A stretch of DNA of 54,911 nt from Aliiroseovarius sp. (GCF_030148435.1 NZ_JASBTN010000011.1:1-54911); one strand, 5' to 3'; numbered from the stretch's first letter, positions 8,747-17,998 are shown. The notes: generated from the letters alone by a model not told the origin. Made by a program: numbers and translations.

Positions 8747-8768
8747 TCGCCCTTCGGGGCGGTTTTTT
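8747..8768 (+). terminator. Rho-independent terminator of the opp operon
   Basis: The stem CGCCC-TTCG-GGGCG, with a stable UUCG tetraloop, is followed by six T residues, 7 bp after the oppF stop. Confidence 0.88.
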
Positions 8769-8927
8769 CTTTCGTAGGGTGCGCGAATCAACTCCGCGAA
8801 TCTTCTATGAGTCTCCGCATTTCGTTGCTTGAAAATTGAAGCGATGGTGTTTCGCCTTTCTGGGCGAAGCTTGATCAAAATGTGCGAAAAATATAGAGTT
8901 TGGATAGATTTCAACGGACTGTCGCTC

Positions 8928-8984
8928 AATAAAACGTGCGTTCAGTTTATTTTTTGCGCAAAATAATGCCTAAAATCTTGCGCA
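8928..8984. promoter_or_regulatory. Candidate operator region for the TRAP operon
   Basis: A perfect 12-bp palindrome TTTTGCGCAAAA lies at 8952-8963. The heptamer TTGCGCA is repeated directly at 8954-8960 and 8978-8984, 24 bp apart. AATAAA (8928-8933) and TTTATT (8946-8951) form a further inverted pair. These are plausible regulator sites upstream of dctP, but no regulator gene is adjacent. Confidence 0.35.
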
Positions 8985-9097
8985 GTGTGCTGGCGCTGTG
9001 TAGGGGACGAACATGCTGTCATCCGGGGCGGGTCGCCTTCGTTCCGACAGCGCAAGGAACCGGGCGCGTGCCCTGCGCCCTTTGAGGAGGAGACATC

Positions 9098-10114
9098 ATG
9101 AACTTCACGACTTTCACCCGCCGCGCCGTCCTGGGTGCGATGACCAGTGCCCTGACCCTGGGTGCCATGGCCACCGCTGCCAGCGCCGAGACCGTGCGCC
9201 TGCGCTTCCACACGTTCTACGGCACCGAGATCGACCCGATCGCTGACAAGTTCAAGGACTATGTCAAGGAAGCCTCGGGCGGCTCGCTGCGCATCCAGTA
9301 TTTCCGCGGCGGTGAGCTTGTCGCCTCCGACCAGTTTGCCGATGCGGTTGCCAAGGGCACGCTGGACATCGTGCACGGCCACGGCGGCTACTGGTCCGGC
9401 CAGGTCGATATCGGCAATATCGAAGCCGGCCTGCCCGGCGCCTGGACCTCGGTCGAGGAAGCCAAGGCGCTGTTCGGCTCGGACGAGATGCAGTCGATTC
9501 TGACCGAGGCCTATGCCGAGGCCGGCACCGTCTTTCTGGGCAAGGGCTACGGCCACAACTACGATCTCCTGACCAAGGAGCCCGTGACCTCGCTGGCCGA
9601 CCTGCAGACCCGCAAGATCCGTGCCACCTCGAACGTGGCCAAGGTGCTGGATTACTTCGGCATCCCGACCGTCTACCTGCCCGCGCAGGAGCTCTACATC
9701 GGCATGTCGACCGGCGTGATCGACGGCGCCATCTACGGTGGCCCGGTGGAATATGAGCAGCTGAAGCTGCACGAGACCGCCACCAACTACACCTTCATGA
9801 ACATGCTGATGCCCGGCTGGACCGAGACTTTCCTGGCCAACCCGGCCAAGTGGGAGGCCCTGTCGGACGAGCACAAGCAGATCCTGAAAGACGGGATCGC
9901 CATGTTCGCCGATGACATCCACAACTGGCTGGCCGAAGGCAACGCAGGCGTGGCCGAGGGCACCTTCGAATACGCCACCCTGCCCGAGGCGGACTCGGCC
10001 GCGATCACCGTCGCCGCCCAGGGTGTCTGGACCGAAGAGGCCGCGCGCTCCGAGCGTAACAAGGCCATGGTGCAGCTGCTGATCGACAATGCGAAGGCGC
10101 AGGGTCGCTTGTAA
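9098..10114 (+). CDS. dctP: TRAP transporter substrate-binding protein (DctP family)
   Basis: 338 residues. The N-terminus has T-R-R-A-V-L-G followed by a hydrophobic core and cleavage near A-S-A, so it may be a Tat-type signal. The rest is a DctP/TakP-like binding protein: F-H-T-F-Y-G-x-E near residue 38, the family Arg in T-R-K-I-R-A-T-S near residue 170, and a T-G-V-I-D-G-A-I-Y motif near residue 205. It captures an organic anion in the periplasm for the DctQM permease. The substrate cannot be read from sequence. It is the first gene of dctPQM. Confidence 0.9.
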   Translation: MNFTTFTRRAVLGAMTSALTLGAMATAASAETVRLRFHTFYGTEIDPIADKFKDYVKEASGGSLRIQYFRGGELVASDQFADAVAKGTLDIVHGHGGYWSGQVDIGNIEAGLPGAWTSVEEAKALFGSDEMQSILTEAYAEAGTVFLGKGYGHNYDLLTKEPVTSLADLQTRKIRATSNVAKVLDYFGIPTVYLPAQELYIGMSTGVIDGAIYGGPVEYEQLKLHETATNYTFMNMLMPGWTETFLANPAKWEALSDEHKQILKDGIAMFADDIHNWLAEGNAGVAEGTFEYATLPEADSAAITVAAQGVWTEEAARSERNKAMVQLLIDNAKAQGRL

Positions 10115-10116
10115 TA

Positions 10117-10692
10117 ATGAAGCTGGTGACAAGATATCTTGTCCTCCAGGATGGCCTGTCCGACCACGTCGGGCGGGCCATTTCGTGGTTGACGCTGGCG
10201 ATGATCGGCGTGCTCGTGCTGGAAATCGTGGCGCGCTATTTCCTCAATGCGCCGACGATCTGGGCGCATGAGACCTCGACCATGCTCTATGGCGCCTTCT
10301 GCATGCTCGCGGGCGGCTACACGCTGCGCCATCGCGGTCATGTGCGCTCCGAGGTCATCTACGGCCTGATGCATCCGCGCGTTAAGGCGGGCTGTGACCT
10401 GCTGGTCTATACGCTGGGTCTGGTGGTGTTGGGCGTGTTCCTGAAACTGGCCGTCGATTTTGCCGCCCATTCCTGGGAGGTGCGCGAATATTCCAACAAG
10501 TCGATCTGGCAGCCGGTGGTCTATCCGATCAAGACGGTGATCCCTATCGCGGTGGCGCTGGTGATCCTGCAGAACATCGCCGAATGGCTGCGTGCGCTTC
10601 TGACCATGCTGGGGATCGAGTTTACCGATCCGCGTGAACCGGCGGTCGAAGGCGACATCGACCCCGAGCTCCTGGACAAGGCGCAGGGCTGA
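10117..10692 (+). CDS. dctQ: TRAP transporter small permease (DctQ)
   Basis: 191 residues, starting 2 bp after the dctP stop. It has four predicted membrane helices (about 25-45, 55-75, 97-117 and 140-165), with W-A-H-E-T-S after the first, as usual in DctQ proteins. It forms the membrane complex with DctM. The tail after residue 165 is hydrophilic and acidic. Confidence 0.88.
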   Translation: MKLVTRYLVLQDGLSDHVGRAISWLTLAMIGVLVLEIVARYFLNAPTIWAHETSTMLYGAFCMLAGGYTLRHRGHVRSEVIYGLMHPRVKAGCDLLVYTLGLVVLGVFLKLAVDFAAHSWEVREYSNKSIWQPVVYPIKTVIPIAVALVILQNIAEWLRALLTMLGIEFTDPREPAVEGDIDPELLDKAQG

Positions 10693-10736
10693 CAACAACT
10701 GGCGGGCGGCGCGGGGCCGTCCGGGGAGGGAAACTC

Positions 10737-12056
10737 ATGGCCGAACTCGATCCGCTGACGATCACGGCAATCATGTTCCTGTCGATGCTGGCGCTGATGG
10801 CGCTGGGGGCGCCGCTGGCCTGGGCATTGACGATTTCTGGCGTCGGCAGCGCCTATGTGCTCTGGGGGCCGGGCGGGTTGGACCTGCTGGTCAGCTCGAC
10901 CTATTCGGCGATGGACAATTTCCTGCTGGTCGCGTTGCCCCTGTTCATCTTCATGGGGCTGGTGCTGCAAAGATCGGGCATCACCGATGACCTGTTCGAG
11001 ATGATCCACAAGCTGATGGGCGGCGTACCCGGAGGGCTGGGCATCGGCACCGTCATCATCTGTGCGCTGATCGCTGCCATGGCCGGCGTGTCGGGCGCGG
11101 CCACGGTGTCGTTGGGCATCATCGCGCTGCCGGCGATGCTGAACCGGGGCTATGACAAGAAGCTGGTGACGGGCACGATCATGGCTGGCGGCGCGTTGGG
11201 GTTCCTGATCCCGCCCTCGGTCTTGATGATCATCTACGCCTTCCTGAGCCGTGACAGCGTCGGCAAGCTTTTTGCCGCCGGGCTTGTGCCGGGGCTGATG
11301 CTGGCGGGGATCTACATGCTTTATGTGCTGACCCGCTGCCGCATCAACCCGGAGCTCGGCCCGCCCGCCCCGCCGGAAGAGCGGTTTTCCGGCATCGAGA
11401 AGCTGAAATCCCTGCGCCACCTGATCGCACCGGGGCTGCTGATCGCCACCGTGCTGGGCTGCATCATCGGCGGCGTGACCTCACCCTCCGAAGCTTCGGC
11501 CATCGGCGCTTTCGGCGCTCTGGTCATCGCCGCCCTGCATGGGCGGGTGAACTGGGACATGATGCGCTATGTCATGCTGACCACGACCAAGCTGATGGGC
11601 ATGCTGATGTGGATCACCATCGCTGCGGTGTTCTTTTCCAAGATCTACGTGGGCCTCGGCGCGGGCATGATCGTCGGCGAGGTCATCGAGGATTTCGACC
11701 TGCCGCCGATGATGGTGATCGTGGCGATGCTGGCGACCTATTTCATACTGGGCATGTTCCTGGACGATTTCGCCATCGTTTTCATCACCGTGCCCCTGTT
11801 CGTGCCGATCGTGCGCGAAATGGGCTTCGACACCACATGGTTTGCCGTGCTGTTCATCCTGTCGATGCAGTCGGCCTACCTGACGCCGCCGTTCGGCTAC
11901 AACCTGTTCTACATGCGCTCGGTTGCCCCCCCCGAGATCACCATTGGTGACATCTACAAGGCGGCATTGCCCTTCGTGGCGCTACAGATCATCGGTCTGG
12001 GCCTGGTCGTGGCCTTCCCCCAGATCGCGCTGTGGCTGCCGAACCTGATCTTCTGA
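10737..12056 (+). CDS. dctM: TRAP transporter large permease (DctM)
   Basis: 439 residues with about twelve membrane segments. It is preceded by GGGAGGG. Family features include F-L-L-V-A-L-P-L-F-I-F-M-G near residue 63, G-V-S-G-A-A-T-V-S-L near residue 120, and L-I-P-P-S-V near residue 160. DctM carries the ion-coupled translocation pathway of TRAP transporters. It ends convergently with the CoA-transferase gene, with two stem-loops between them. Confidence 0.92.
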   Translation: MAELDPLTITAIMFLSMLALMALGAPLAWALTISGVGSAYVLWGPGGLDLLVSSTYSAMDNFLLVALPLFIFMGLVLQRSGITDDLFEMIHKLMGGVPGGLGIGTVIICALIAAMAGVSGAATVSLGIIALPAMLNRGYDKKLVTGTIMAGGALGFLIPPSVLMIIYAFLSRDSVGKLFAAGLVPGLMLAGIYMLYVLTRCRINPELGPPAPPEERFSGIEKLKSLRHLIAPGLLIATVLGCIIGGVTSPSEASAIGAFGALVIAALHGRVNWDMMRYVMLTTTKLMGMLMWITIAAVFFSKIYVGLGAGMIVGEVIEDFDLPPMMVIVAMLATYFILGMFLDDFAIVFITVPLFVPIVREMGFDTTWFAVLFILSMQSAYLTPPFGYNLFYMRSVAPPEITIGDIYKAALPFVALQIIGLGLVVAFPQIALWLPNLIF

Positions 12057-12064
12057 AACAAGGA

Positions 12065-12087
12065 ACGGCGCCCGCATTGGGCGCCGT
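12065..12087 (+). terminator. Stem-loop after dctM
   Basis: ACGGCGCCC-gcatt-GGGCGCCGT is a perfect 9-bp stem, 8 bp after the dctM stop. No T-run follows directly. It is either an mRNA 3' stabiliser or part of a double terminator with the next hairpin. Confidence 0.55.
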
Positions 12088-12113
12088 CACGTCCGGGTTT
12101 TCTCCCCGACTTC

Positions 12114-12146
12114 GGGCCGCCTTTCCCCAAGGCGGCCCGCTTTTTC
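12114..12146 (+). terminator. Terminator between dctM and the convergent CoA-transferase gene
   Basis: GGGCCGCCTT-tcccc-AAGGCGGCCC is a perfect 10-bp stem followed by GC and five T residues on the plus strand. It directly abuts the stop of the minus-strand CoA-transferase gene at 12147. Confidence 0.85.
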
Positions 12147-13253
12147 TCAAGTCTTCGGCAACACCGGCGCGGACTTGTCGAGCTTCAGTTCGGCGTCCGA
12201 GAAGGTCCACGGTCCCCGCACACCCTTCACGCCCTCCGGGGCGATCTCCATGCCGCGGTGCCGGACCTGTGGATCATCGAACGCCTGTCCGATGGAGTTG
12301 ATCGGCCCCGCCGGCACCGTGGCCTTCTCGCAGGCGGCCAGAATGCCCGCCGCGGTCCAGCCCGACAGCGAAGTTTCGATCTCGGCCGTCAGTGCGACCC
12401 GGTTCTGCACCCGCAGCTGGTTGGTTGCGTAATTCGGATTGCCAGCCAGGTCCGGCCGGTCGATCACGCCGCAGAAGCGCAGGAACTGTTTGTCGTTGCC
12501 CACCGCCAGGATGAAATGTCCATCCTTCACCGGCAGCGCCTGGTAGGGCGCGATGTTCGGATGATCGTTGCCGCGGCGTTCCGGGCTGTCGCCGGTCGCC
12601 AGGTAATTCATCGCCTGGTTGGCGAGCATCGCCGTGGCGCAGTCCAGCAGGCTCATATCCACATGCTGCCCCTTGCCGGTGCGGTGGCGTTGCTCCACGG
12701 CCGCCAGCACACCGATCGTGCCGTAAAGCCCCGTGACCACATCCGTGACCGCCACGCCGACCTTGAGCGGCTGACGCTCCGGCTCGCCGGTGATCGACAT
12801 CAGCCCCGACATGCCCTGCAGCAGGAAGTCATAGCCCGCGCGCGCCGCATAGGGTCCGTCCTGTCCGAACCCGGTGATCGAACAGTAGATCAGCCGCGGG
12901 TTCAGCTCTTTCACGCTGTCGTAATCCAAACCGTACTTGGCCAGCCCGCCGACCTTGAAATTCTCGATCAGGATGTCGGCGTCCCTGATCAGATCCCGCA
13001 CCAGTTCCTGCCCCTCCGGCGTGCGGAAATCCGCCACGACCGAGTGCTTGCCGCGGTTCGCCGCGTAGAAATAGGCGGCGGTCCTGTCGCCCTCGCGCTC
13101 GATGAAGGGCGGGCCCCAGCTGCGGGTATCATCCCCGGCCGCGCTTTCGACCTTGGTGACTTCGGCGCCCAGATCCGCCAGCGCCTGACCAATCCACGGC
13201 CCGGCCAAAATGCGGGCAAGTTCAACGACCTTCAGGCCTTCAAGAGGGTGCAT
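12147..13253 (-). CDS. CaiB/BaiF (class III) CoA-transferase, possibly glutarate CoA-transferase
   Basis: 368 residues, a full-length single-domain class III CoA-transferase. It has the N-terminal L-x-G-L-K-V-V-E-L-A-R-I-L-A-G-P signature, R-G-K-H-S-V near residue 67, and an aspartate at 171 in V-T-D-V-V-T-G-L that matches the catalytic Asp (169) of formyl-CoA transferase. The class moves CoA between carboxylic acids. It is co-directional with the XRE-cupin regulator (9-bp gap) and divergent from an aminotransferase, glutaryl-CoA dehydrogenase and an aldehyde dehydrogenase. A succinyl-CoA:glutarate CoA-transferase role, as in human SUGCT, is the best inference. Another dicarboxylate acceptor is possible. 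Confidence 0.88.
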   Translation of the reverse strand: MHPLEGLKVVELARILAGPWIGQALADLGAEVTKVESAAGDDTRSWGPPFIEREGDRTAAYFYAANRGKHSVVADFRTPEGQELVRDLIRDADILIENFKVGGLAKYGLDYDSVKELNPRLIYCSITGFGQDGPYAARAGYDFLLQGMSGLMSITGEPERQPLKVGVAVTDVVTGLYGTIGVLAAVEQRHRTGKGQHVDMSLLDCATAMLANQAMNYLATGDSPERRGNDHPNIAPYQALPVKDGHFILAVGNDKQFLRFCGVIDRPDLAGNPNYATNQLRVQNRVALTAEIETSLSGWTAAGILAACEKATVPAGPINSIGQAFDDPQVRHRGMEIAPEGVKGVRGPWTFSDAELKLDKSAPVLPKT

Positions 13254-13262
13254 GTGCGTCCT

Positions 13263-13835
13263 TTACAGATAGGGGGGTGTGCAGGCCGATATGACCTCGG
13301 CCGCACGGTCCGAGATATTGCGGAACCGGTGCGGATTGCGGCTGTCGAACAGATAGGCATCGCCTGCTTTCAGGATGCGGACGTCGTCGCCCACCGTGAC
13401 CTCCAGCTCGCCCGCGATGACGATCCCGCCCTCGTTGGCTTCGTGTTCGATCATGCTCTCGCCGGTATCCGCGCCGGGTTCGTAACGTTCATGCAGCAGC
13501 TGCAACCCATGCACCTTCGCATCGCCCACCTGTTTCAGGCGGATCATGCCGTCCCCGTCCGCGTAGAGCTGCGAGGTCAGGTCGCGCAATTCGCTGGGTG
13601 TGAAGAAAGGTTGCTGCATCGGCGCCTCGTCCGGCTCGAAAAACTCGGACATGGTGATTCCAAAGCCGCCCAGAATTTTGCGCAAACTTGCCACGGACGG
13701 AGAAGACCGGTTTGTTTCGATCATTGAGATCTGCCCATGCGGTACTCCGGCGGCTTCTGCAAGCTGCCGTTGCGAGAGATTGAACTGTGTGCGAAGCTCT
13801 TTAAGTCTTGAGCCTACATCGAAATCATTGGCCAC
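13263..13835 (-). CDS. XRE-family regulator with C-terminal cupin domain
   Basis: 190 residues from a GTG start with GGAG 8 bp upstream; a longer frame exists but has no start signal. The N-terminal helix-turn-helix (about residues 8-62) contains L-S-Q-R-Q-L-A-E-A-A-G-V and I-S-M-I-E. A linker is followed by a cupin domain (about 110-185) with E-H-E-A-N-E-G-G and A-G-D-A-Y-L-F-D-S-x-x-P-H. This is the PuuR-like architecture, in which the cupin senses a metabolite and the HTH represses. It sits upstream of the CoA-transferase and divergent from davT, so it probably controls both directions through a palindrome at 13911-13932. Confidence 0.88.
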   Translation of the reverse strand: MANDFDVGSRLKELRTQFNLSQRQLAEAAGVPHGQISMIETNRSSPSVASLRKILGGFGITMSEFFEPDEAPMQQPFFTPSELRDLTSQLYADGDGMIRLKQVGDAKVHGLQLLHERYEPGADTGESMIEHEANEGGIVIAGELEVTVGDDVRILKAGDAYLFDSRNPHRFRNISDRAAEVISACTPPYL

Positions 13836-13910
13836 CTTTGGCGCTCCTTTGGTTTCTGCCGAGCGGTGCCGAGCGGCGAATCGCAGGATACTGCTCGTTT
13901 TTTTACTAGC

Positions 13911-13932
13911 AATGCTCAGATTTTTGAGCAAT
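13911..13932. promoter_or_regulatory. Candidate operator of the XRE-cupin regulator
   Basis: AATGCTCA-gatttt-TGAGCAAT is an inverted repeat with 7 of 8 bases matching, in the 138-bp space between the divergent regulator and aminotransferase genes. It lies about 42 bp upstream of the davT start, a good place for a repressor site that also covers the regulator's own promoter. Confidence 0.5.
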
Positions 13933-13973
13933 ACACTCTGGGAATCGTATCGACTTTCGCTGAGGAGGACGCT

Positions 13974-15278
13974 GTGAGCAACAGTCAGGATCTGAAAACC
14001 CGCCGCGACGCTGCTGTCGCCAAGGGCGTGGCCACCCGCGGCATCTATGCCGTGCGCGCCGAAAACTCGGAACTGTGGGACGCCGATGGCAAGCGTTTCA
14101 TCGATTTCGCCGCCGGGATCGCGGTGAACAACACCGGGCACCGTCACCCCAGGGTGATGGAAGCCGTCGCCAAACAGGCTGAACAGTTCACCCACACCTG
14201 TTTCCACGTTGCGCCCTATGAAAGCTATGTGGCCCTGGCCGAGCGTCTGAACGCCGCGACTCCCGGCGAATTCGCCAAGAAAACCATGATGGTGACAACT
14301 GGCGCCGAAGCCGTCGAAAACGCCGTCAAGATGGCCCGCGCCTATACCGGCCGCTCCGGTGTCATTGCCTTCTCGGGTGCCTTCCACGGCCGCACGCTGA
14401 TGGGCATGGCGCTTTGTGGCAAGGTCACGCCGTACAAGAAGAGCTTCGGCGCCATGCCGCCCGAAGTGCTGCACGCCCCCTTCCCGAACGAGTTCCACGG
14501 CGTGAGCGTGGAACAATCGCTGGCCGTGCTGGACAATATGTTCAAGAGCTCGATCGACCCCGAGCGGGTTGCCGCGATGATCATCGAGCCGGTGCAGGGC
14601 GAAGGCGGTTTCAATATCGCACAACCCGAATTCCTGCGCGCGCTGCGCAAGATTTGTGACGATCATGGCATCGTTCTGATTGCGGATGAGGTGCAGGCCG
14701 GCATCGCCCGGACCGGCAAACTCTTCGCCTTCGAACATGCGAACGTGGCCGCTGATCTGGTGGCCATGGCCAAGGGCCTGGCGGGTGGCTTCCCGCTCTC
14801 AGCCGTGACCGGCCGGGCCGAGATCGTCGATGCCGCCCCCGTTGGCGGCATCGGCGGCACCTATGCGGGCAACCCGCTGGCCGTGGCTGCCGCAAACGCG
14901 GTGCTGGACGTGATCGAAGAGGAAGACCTCTGCGCCCGGGCCACCGAAATCGGTGAGGTCATCAAGGCGCGCCTGAATGCCATCGCCGACCGTCAGGGCA
15001 TGGAAGCCATCGGTGACGTGCGCGGCCTGGGCGCCATGGTGGCCTTCGAACTGGTTGCTGACCGCACCACCAACAACCCCGATGCGGCGCTGACCCAGGC
15101 CATCGTGGCCGAGGCCGAGGCCCGCGGGCTGATCATTCTGCCCTGTGGCACCCGCGCCAACGCCGTGCGCCTGCTGCCGCCGCTGACCACTCCGATGACC
15201 CAGATCGACGAGGCGCTGGACATCATCGAAGCCTCGATCGAGGCTGCCATCAACACCACCGCGCAAGCGGCTGAATAA
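13974..15278 (+). CDS. davT: 5-aminovalerate/4-aminobutyrate aminotransferase (class III)
   Basis: 434 residues from a GTG start with GAGGAGG 6 bp upstream. It is a class III PLP aminotransferase of the GabT/DavT type: [12 protein letters not shown] near residue 50, T-T-G-A-E-A-V-E-N near 107, [11 protein letters not shown] near 240, and the PLP lysine in [11 protein letters not shown] near 265. The enzyme transfers the omega-amino group to 2-oxoglutarate. The sequence cannot separate GABA from 5-aminovalerate as substrate. The following glutaryl-CoA dehydrogenase favours 5-aminovalerate and lysine breakdown. It is the first gene of the plus-strand catabolic operon. Confidence 0.86.
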   Translation: MSNSQDLKTRRDAAVAKGVATRGIYAVRAENSELWDADGKRFIDFAAGIAVNNTGHRHPRVMEAVAKQAEQFTHTCFHVAPYESYVALAERLNAATPGEFAKKTMMVTTGAEAVENAVKMARAYTGRSGVIAFSGAFHGRTLMGMALCGKVTPYKKSFGAMPPEVLHAPFPNEFHGVSVEQSLAVLDNMFKSSIDPERVAAMIIEPVQGEGGFNIAQPEFLRALRKICDDHGIVLIADEVQAGIARTGKLFAFEHANVAADLVAMAKGLAGGFPLSAVTGRAEIVDAAPVGGIGGTYAGNPLAVAAANAVLDVIEEEDLCARATEIGEVIKARLNAIADRQGMEAIGDVRGLGAMVAFELVADRTTNNPDAALTQAIVAEAEARGLIILPCGTRANAVRLLPPLTTPMTQIDEALDIIEASIEAAINTTAQAAE

Positions 15279-15289
15279 GGAGCTGACCC

Positions 15290-16504
15290 ATGGCCAAAGA
15301 CCTATCCCCGCAGTCGCAGCCGGCGCTGTCCGGGTTTACCTGGGACGACCCGTTCCTGCTGGAGGACCAACTGGCGGAGGACGAGCGCATGGTGCGCGAT
15401 GCCGCCGCCGCCTATGCGCAGGACAAGCTGATGAGCCGCGTCACGGATGCCTTCGCGACCGAGACCACCGACCCCGAGATCTTCCGCGAGATGGGCGAGA
15501 TGGGCCTGCTCGGCACCACTATCCCCGAGAAGTTCGGCGGCATTGGCGCGGGTTATGTGACCTATGGTCTGGTCGCCCGCGAGGTGGAGCGCGTGGACAG
15601 TGGCTACCGCTCGATGATGTCCGTGCAGTCGTCGCTGGTGATGTACCCGATCTATGCCTATGGCACGGAAGAACAAAGGGAAAAATACCTGCCCAAGCTG
15701 GCCTCCGGTGAGTATATTGGCTGTTTCGGCCTGACCGAACCTGACGCGGGCTCGGATCCGGGCGGGATGAAAACCACCGCCAAGAAGACCGAAGGCGGCT
15801 ATGTGCTGAACGGGTCCAAGATGTGGATTTCCAACGCGCCAATCGCCGATGTTTTCGTGGTCTGGGCGAAATCCGACGCCCATGAAGGGAAAATCAAGGG
15901 TTTCGTGCTTGAAAAGGGCATGAAGGGGCTCTCGGCTCCGAAAATCGAAGGAAAACTCAGCCTGCGCGCATCCATTACGGGCGAGATCGTGATGAACAAT
16001 GTCGAAGTCGGTGAGGAGGCTCTGCTGCCCGACGTGGAAGGTCTGAAAGGCCCGTTCGGCTGCCTGAACCGGGCGCGTTACGGCATTGCCTGGGGCGCGA
16101 TGGGCGCGGCGGAGGCCTGCTGGCACGGCGCGCGGCAATACGGGCTGGACCGCAAGCAGTTCGGCAAGCCGCTGGCGCAGACGCAGCTGTTCCAGCTGAA
16201 ACTGGCCAACATGCAGACCGAGATCGCTCTTGGCCTGCAGGCCGCGCTGCGTGTCGGCCGGCTGATGGACGAGGCCAAGGCCGCGCCCGAGATGGTCAGC
16301 CTGATCAAGCGCAACAATTGCGGCAAGGCGCTGGAGATCGCCCGCCACGCCCGGGACATGCACGGCGGCAACGGCATTTCCCAGGACTTCCACGTGATGC
16401 GCCACATGGTGAATCTGGAAACGGTCAACACCTACGAAGGCACCCATGACGTGCACGCCCTGATCCTCGGCCGCGCCCAGACCGGGCTGCAGGCGTTTGC
16501 CTGA
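15290..16504 (+). CDS. gcdH: Glutaryl-CoA dehydrogenase
   Basis: 404 residues, 11 bp after davT, with AAGGAG before the ATG. It has an acyl-CoA dehydrogenase fold, with [12 protein letters not shown] near residue 145. The catalytic base lies in [16 protein letters not shown] near the C-terminus, and that ending matches the GCDH subfamily rather than general acyl-CoA dehydrogenases. The enzyme oxidises and decarboxylates glutaryl-CoA to crotonyl-CoA using FAD. Its neighbours supply the route from 5-aminovalerate to glutaryl-CoA. Confidence 0.93.
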   Translation: MAKDLSPQSQPALSGFTWDDPFLLEDQLAEDERMVRDAAAAYAQDKLMSRVTDAFATETTDPEIFREMGEMGLLGTTIPEKFGGIGAGYVTYGLVAREVERVDSGYRSMMSVQSSLVMYPIYAYGTEEQREKYLPKLASGEYIGCFGLTEPDAGSDPGGMKTTAKKTEGGYVLNGSKMWISNAPIADVFVVWAKSDAHEGKIKGFVLEKGMKGLSAPKIEGKLSLRASITGEIVMNNVEVGEEALLPDVEGLKGPFGCLNRARYGIAWGAMGAAEACWHGARQYGLDRKQFGKPLAQTQLFQLKLANMQTEIALGLQAALRVGRLMDEAKAAPEMVSLIKRNNCGKALEIARHARDMHGGNGISQDFHVMRHMVNLETVNTYEGTHDVHALILGRAQTGLQAFA

Positions 16505-16511
16505 TCTACAC

Positions 16512-16549
16512 CGGGCGGCCCCAAGGTAATTTTGCGGGCCGCCCGCTTT
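16512..16549 (+). terminator. Stem-loop between gcdH and the aldehyde dehydrogenase gene
   Basis: CGGGCGGCCC (16512-16521) and GGGCCGCCCG (16536-16545) form a perfect 10-bp stem with a 14-nt loop, followed by CTTTCCTTT. It may act as a partial terminator or attenuator that lowers expression of the following aldehyde dehydrogenase. Confidence 0.55.
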
Positions 16550-16567
16550 CCTTTCGGAGACATGACG

Positions 16568-17998
16568 ATGAAAAAGAACCTCGTTGCCGGGGAATGGATC
16601 GGTGCGTCCGACGCATCGGAAAACCGCAACCCGGCGGACCTGTCCGACCTGGTCGGTACCTATGCCCGCGCCGATGTGGACCAGGTGAACGCGGCCGTCG
16701 ACGCCGCCAATGCGGCGCTGGACGGCTGGGCCATGGCCTCGCCTCAGGTGCGGTCCGACCTGCTGGAGCGCGTGGCGCTGCAACTCTTCGCCCGCGCCGA
16801 TGAGATCGGCACGCTGCTGGCACGCGAAGAGGGCAAGACCCTGGCCGAGGCCAAGGGCGAGACCTTTCGTGCCGCCCAGATTTTCCGCTTCTTCGCCGGC
16901 GAGGCGATCCGCGTCACCGGCGATGCCGTCGCCTCGGTTCGCCCGGATGTGGCTGTGGAAGTCACCCGCGAACCGGTCGGCGTGGTCGGCCTGATCACGC
17001 CGTGGAATTTTCCGATCGCCATCCCGGCCTGGAAGATTGCCCCTGCGCTGGCCTATGGCAACACCGTGGTGTTCAAACCTGCGGACCTGACCCTGGCTTC
17101 GGCCCATGCGCTGGCCGAAATCATAGACGCGGCGGGCTGCCCGGCGGGCGTGTTCAACCTGGTGATGGGGCGTGGCTCGGTCGTGGGCGACGCGATCGTG
17201 AACCACCCGAAGGTCGATGCGATTTCCTTTACCGGCTCGGTGCCGGTTGGCCGGAACCTGGCCGCCGAGGCCGCCCGGGGCATGAAGAAGATTCAGCTGG
17301 AGATGGGGGGCAAGAACCCGATGGTCGTGCTGGATGACGCCGATCTGGACGTGGCTGTTCCTGCGATCCTGAATGGAGCCTTCTTCTCGACCGGGCAGCG
17401 CTGCACGGCCTCGTCGCGCATCGTGGTCGAAGCGGGGATTCACGACATTTTCGTTGAGCGGCTGTCCTCCGAGATGCAGGCGCTGACCGTCGGCAACCCG
17501 CTGGACGCCGCCACGCAGGTGGGCCCGGTGGTGTCGGAAAAACAGTTGGCGAACAACCTGTCCTATGTCGAGATCGCCGGCAAAGAGGGCGCCGAGGTGA
17601 TCGGCGGCGAACGGCTGAACCGCGACACCGAAGGCTATTTCCAGGCCCCGGCCATGTTCGTGAACGCAACCAACAGCATGCGGTCGTCGCGCGAAGAGAT
17701 CTTCGGCCCCTGTGCCTCGATCATCAAGGTCGCGGATTACGACGAGGCGCTGGCGGTGGCGAACGACACCGAGTTCGGCCTCTCCTCCGGCATCTGCACC
17801 TCGTCCCTGAAACATGCGCGCGATTTCAGGCGTCGGTCCAAGGCCGGCATGGTGATGGTGAACCTGCCCACGGCGGGCGTGGATTACCACGTGCCGTTTG
17901 GCGGGCGCAAAGGGTCCTCGCACGGGTCGCGCGAGCAGGGGCGCTATGCCGCCGAGTTCTACACGGTGGTCAAAACCGCCTATGAATTCGCCGGGTGA
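16568..17998 (+). CDS. NAD(P)-dependent aldehyde dehydrogenase (SSADH/KGSADH type)
   Basis: 476 residues. The second ATG of ATG-ACG-ATG is chosen because the GGAGA site is 7 bp upstream of it. Motifs in order: P-W-N-F-P near residue 145, F-T-G-S-V near 222, the catalytic Glu in L-E-M-G-G-K-N-P near 245, and the catalytic Cys in G-Q-R-C-T-A-S near 278. The C-terminus ([16 protein letters not shown]) resembles 2-oxoglutarate semialdehyde dehydrogenases more than classical GabD. In this operon it would oxidise glutarate semialdehyde made by the aminotransferase to glutarate. Succinate semialdehyde or 2-oxoglutarate semialdehyde are alternative substrates. Confidence 0.87.
   Translation: MKKNLVAGEWIGASDASENRNPADLSDLVGTYARADVDQVNAAVDAANAALDGWAMASPQVRSDLLERVALQLFARADEIGTLLAREEGKTLAEAKGETFRAAQIFRFFAGEAIRVTGDAVASVRPDVAVEVTREPVGVVGLITPWNFPIAIPAWKIAPALAYGNTVVFKPADLTLASAHALAEIIDAAGCPAGVFNLVMGRGSVVGDAIVNHPKVDAISFTGSVPVGRNLAAEAARGMKKIQLEMGGKNPMVVLDDADLDVAVPAILNGAFFSTGQRCTASSRIVVEAGIHDIFVERLSSEMQALTVGNPLDAATQVGPVVSEKQLANNLSYVEIAGKEGAEVIGGERLNRDTEGYFQAPAMFVNATNSMRSSREEIFGPCASIIKVADYDEALAVANDTEFGLSSGICTSSLKHARDFRRRSKAGMVMVNLPTAGVDYHVPFGGRKGSSHGSREQGRYAAEFYTVVKTAYEFAG

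Larger units (their letters stand above)
8741..9097. other. 357-bp AT-rich intergenic region upstream of the TRAP operon
   Basis: It begins with the opp terminator and then becomes markedly AT-richer than the coding DNA around it. No gene is visible. It contains candidate operator sequences (listed separately at 8928-8984) and a good ribosome binding site (GAGGAGG) before dctP. Confidence 0.55.

Noticed and set aside
8869..8880. TTGATCAA resembling an FNR box upstream of the TRAP operon
   Set aside because: The two half-sites are fused without the 4-bp spacer that FNR proteins need.
15302..17923. An 873-codon open frame on the minus strand opposite gcdH and the aldehyde dehydrogenase
   Set aside because: It mirrors two clear enzymes with catalytic motifs; its own translation shows no family features.
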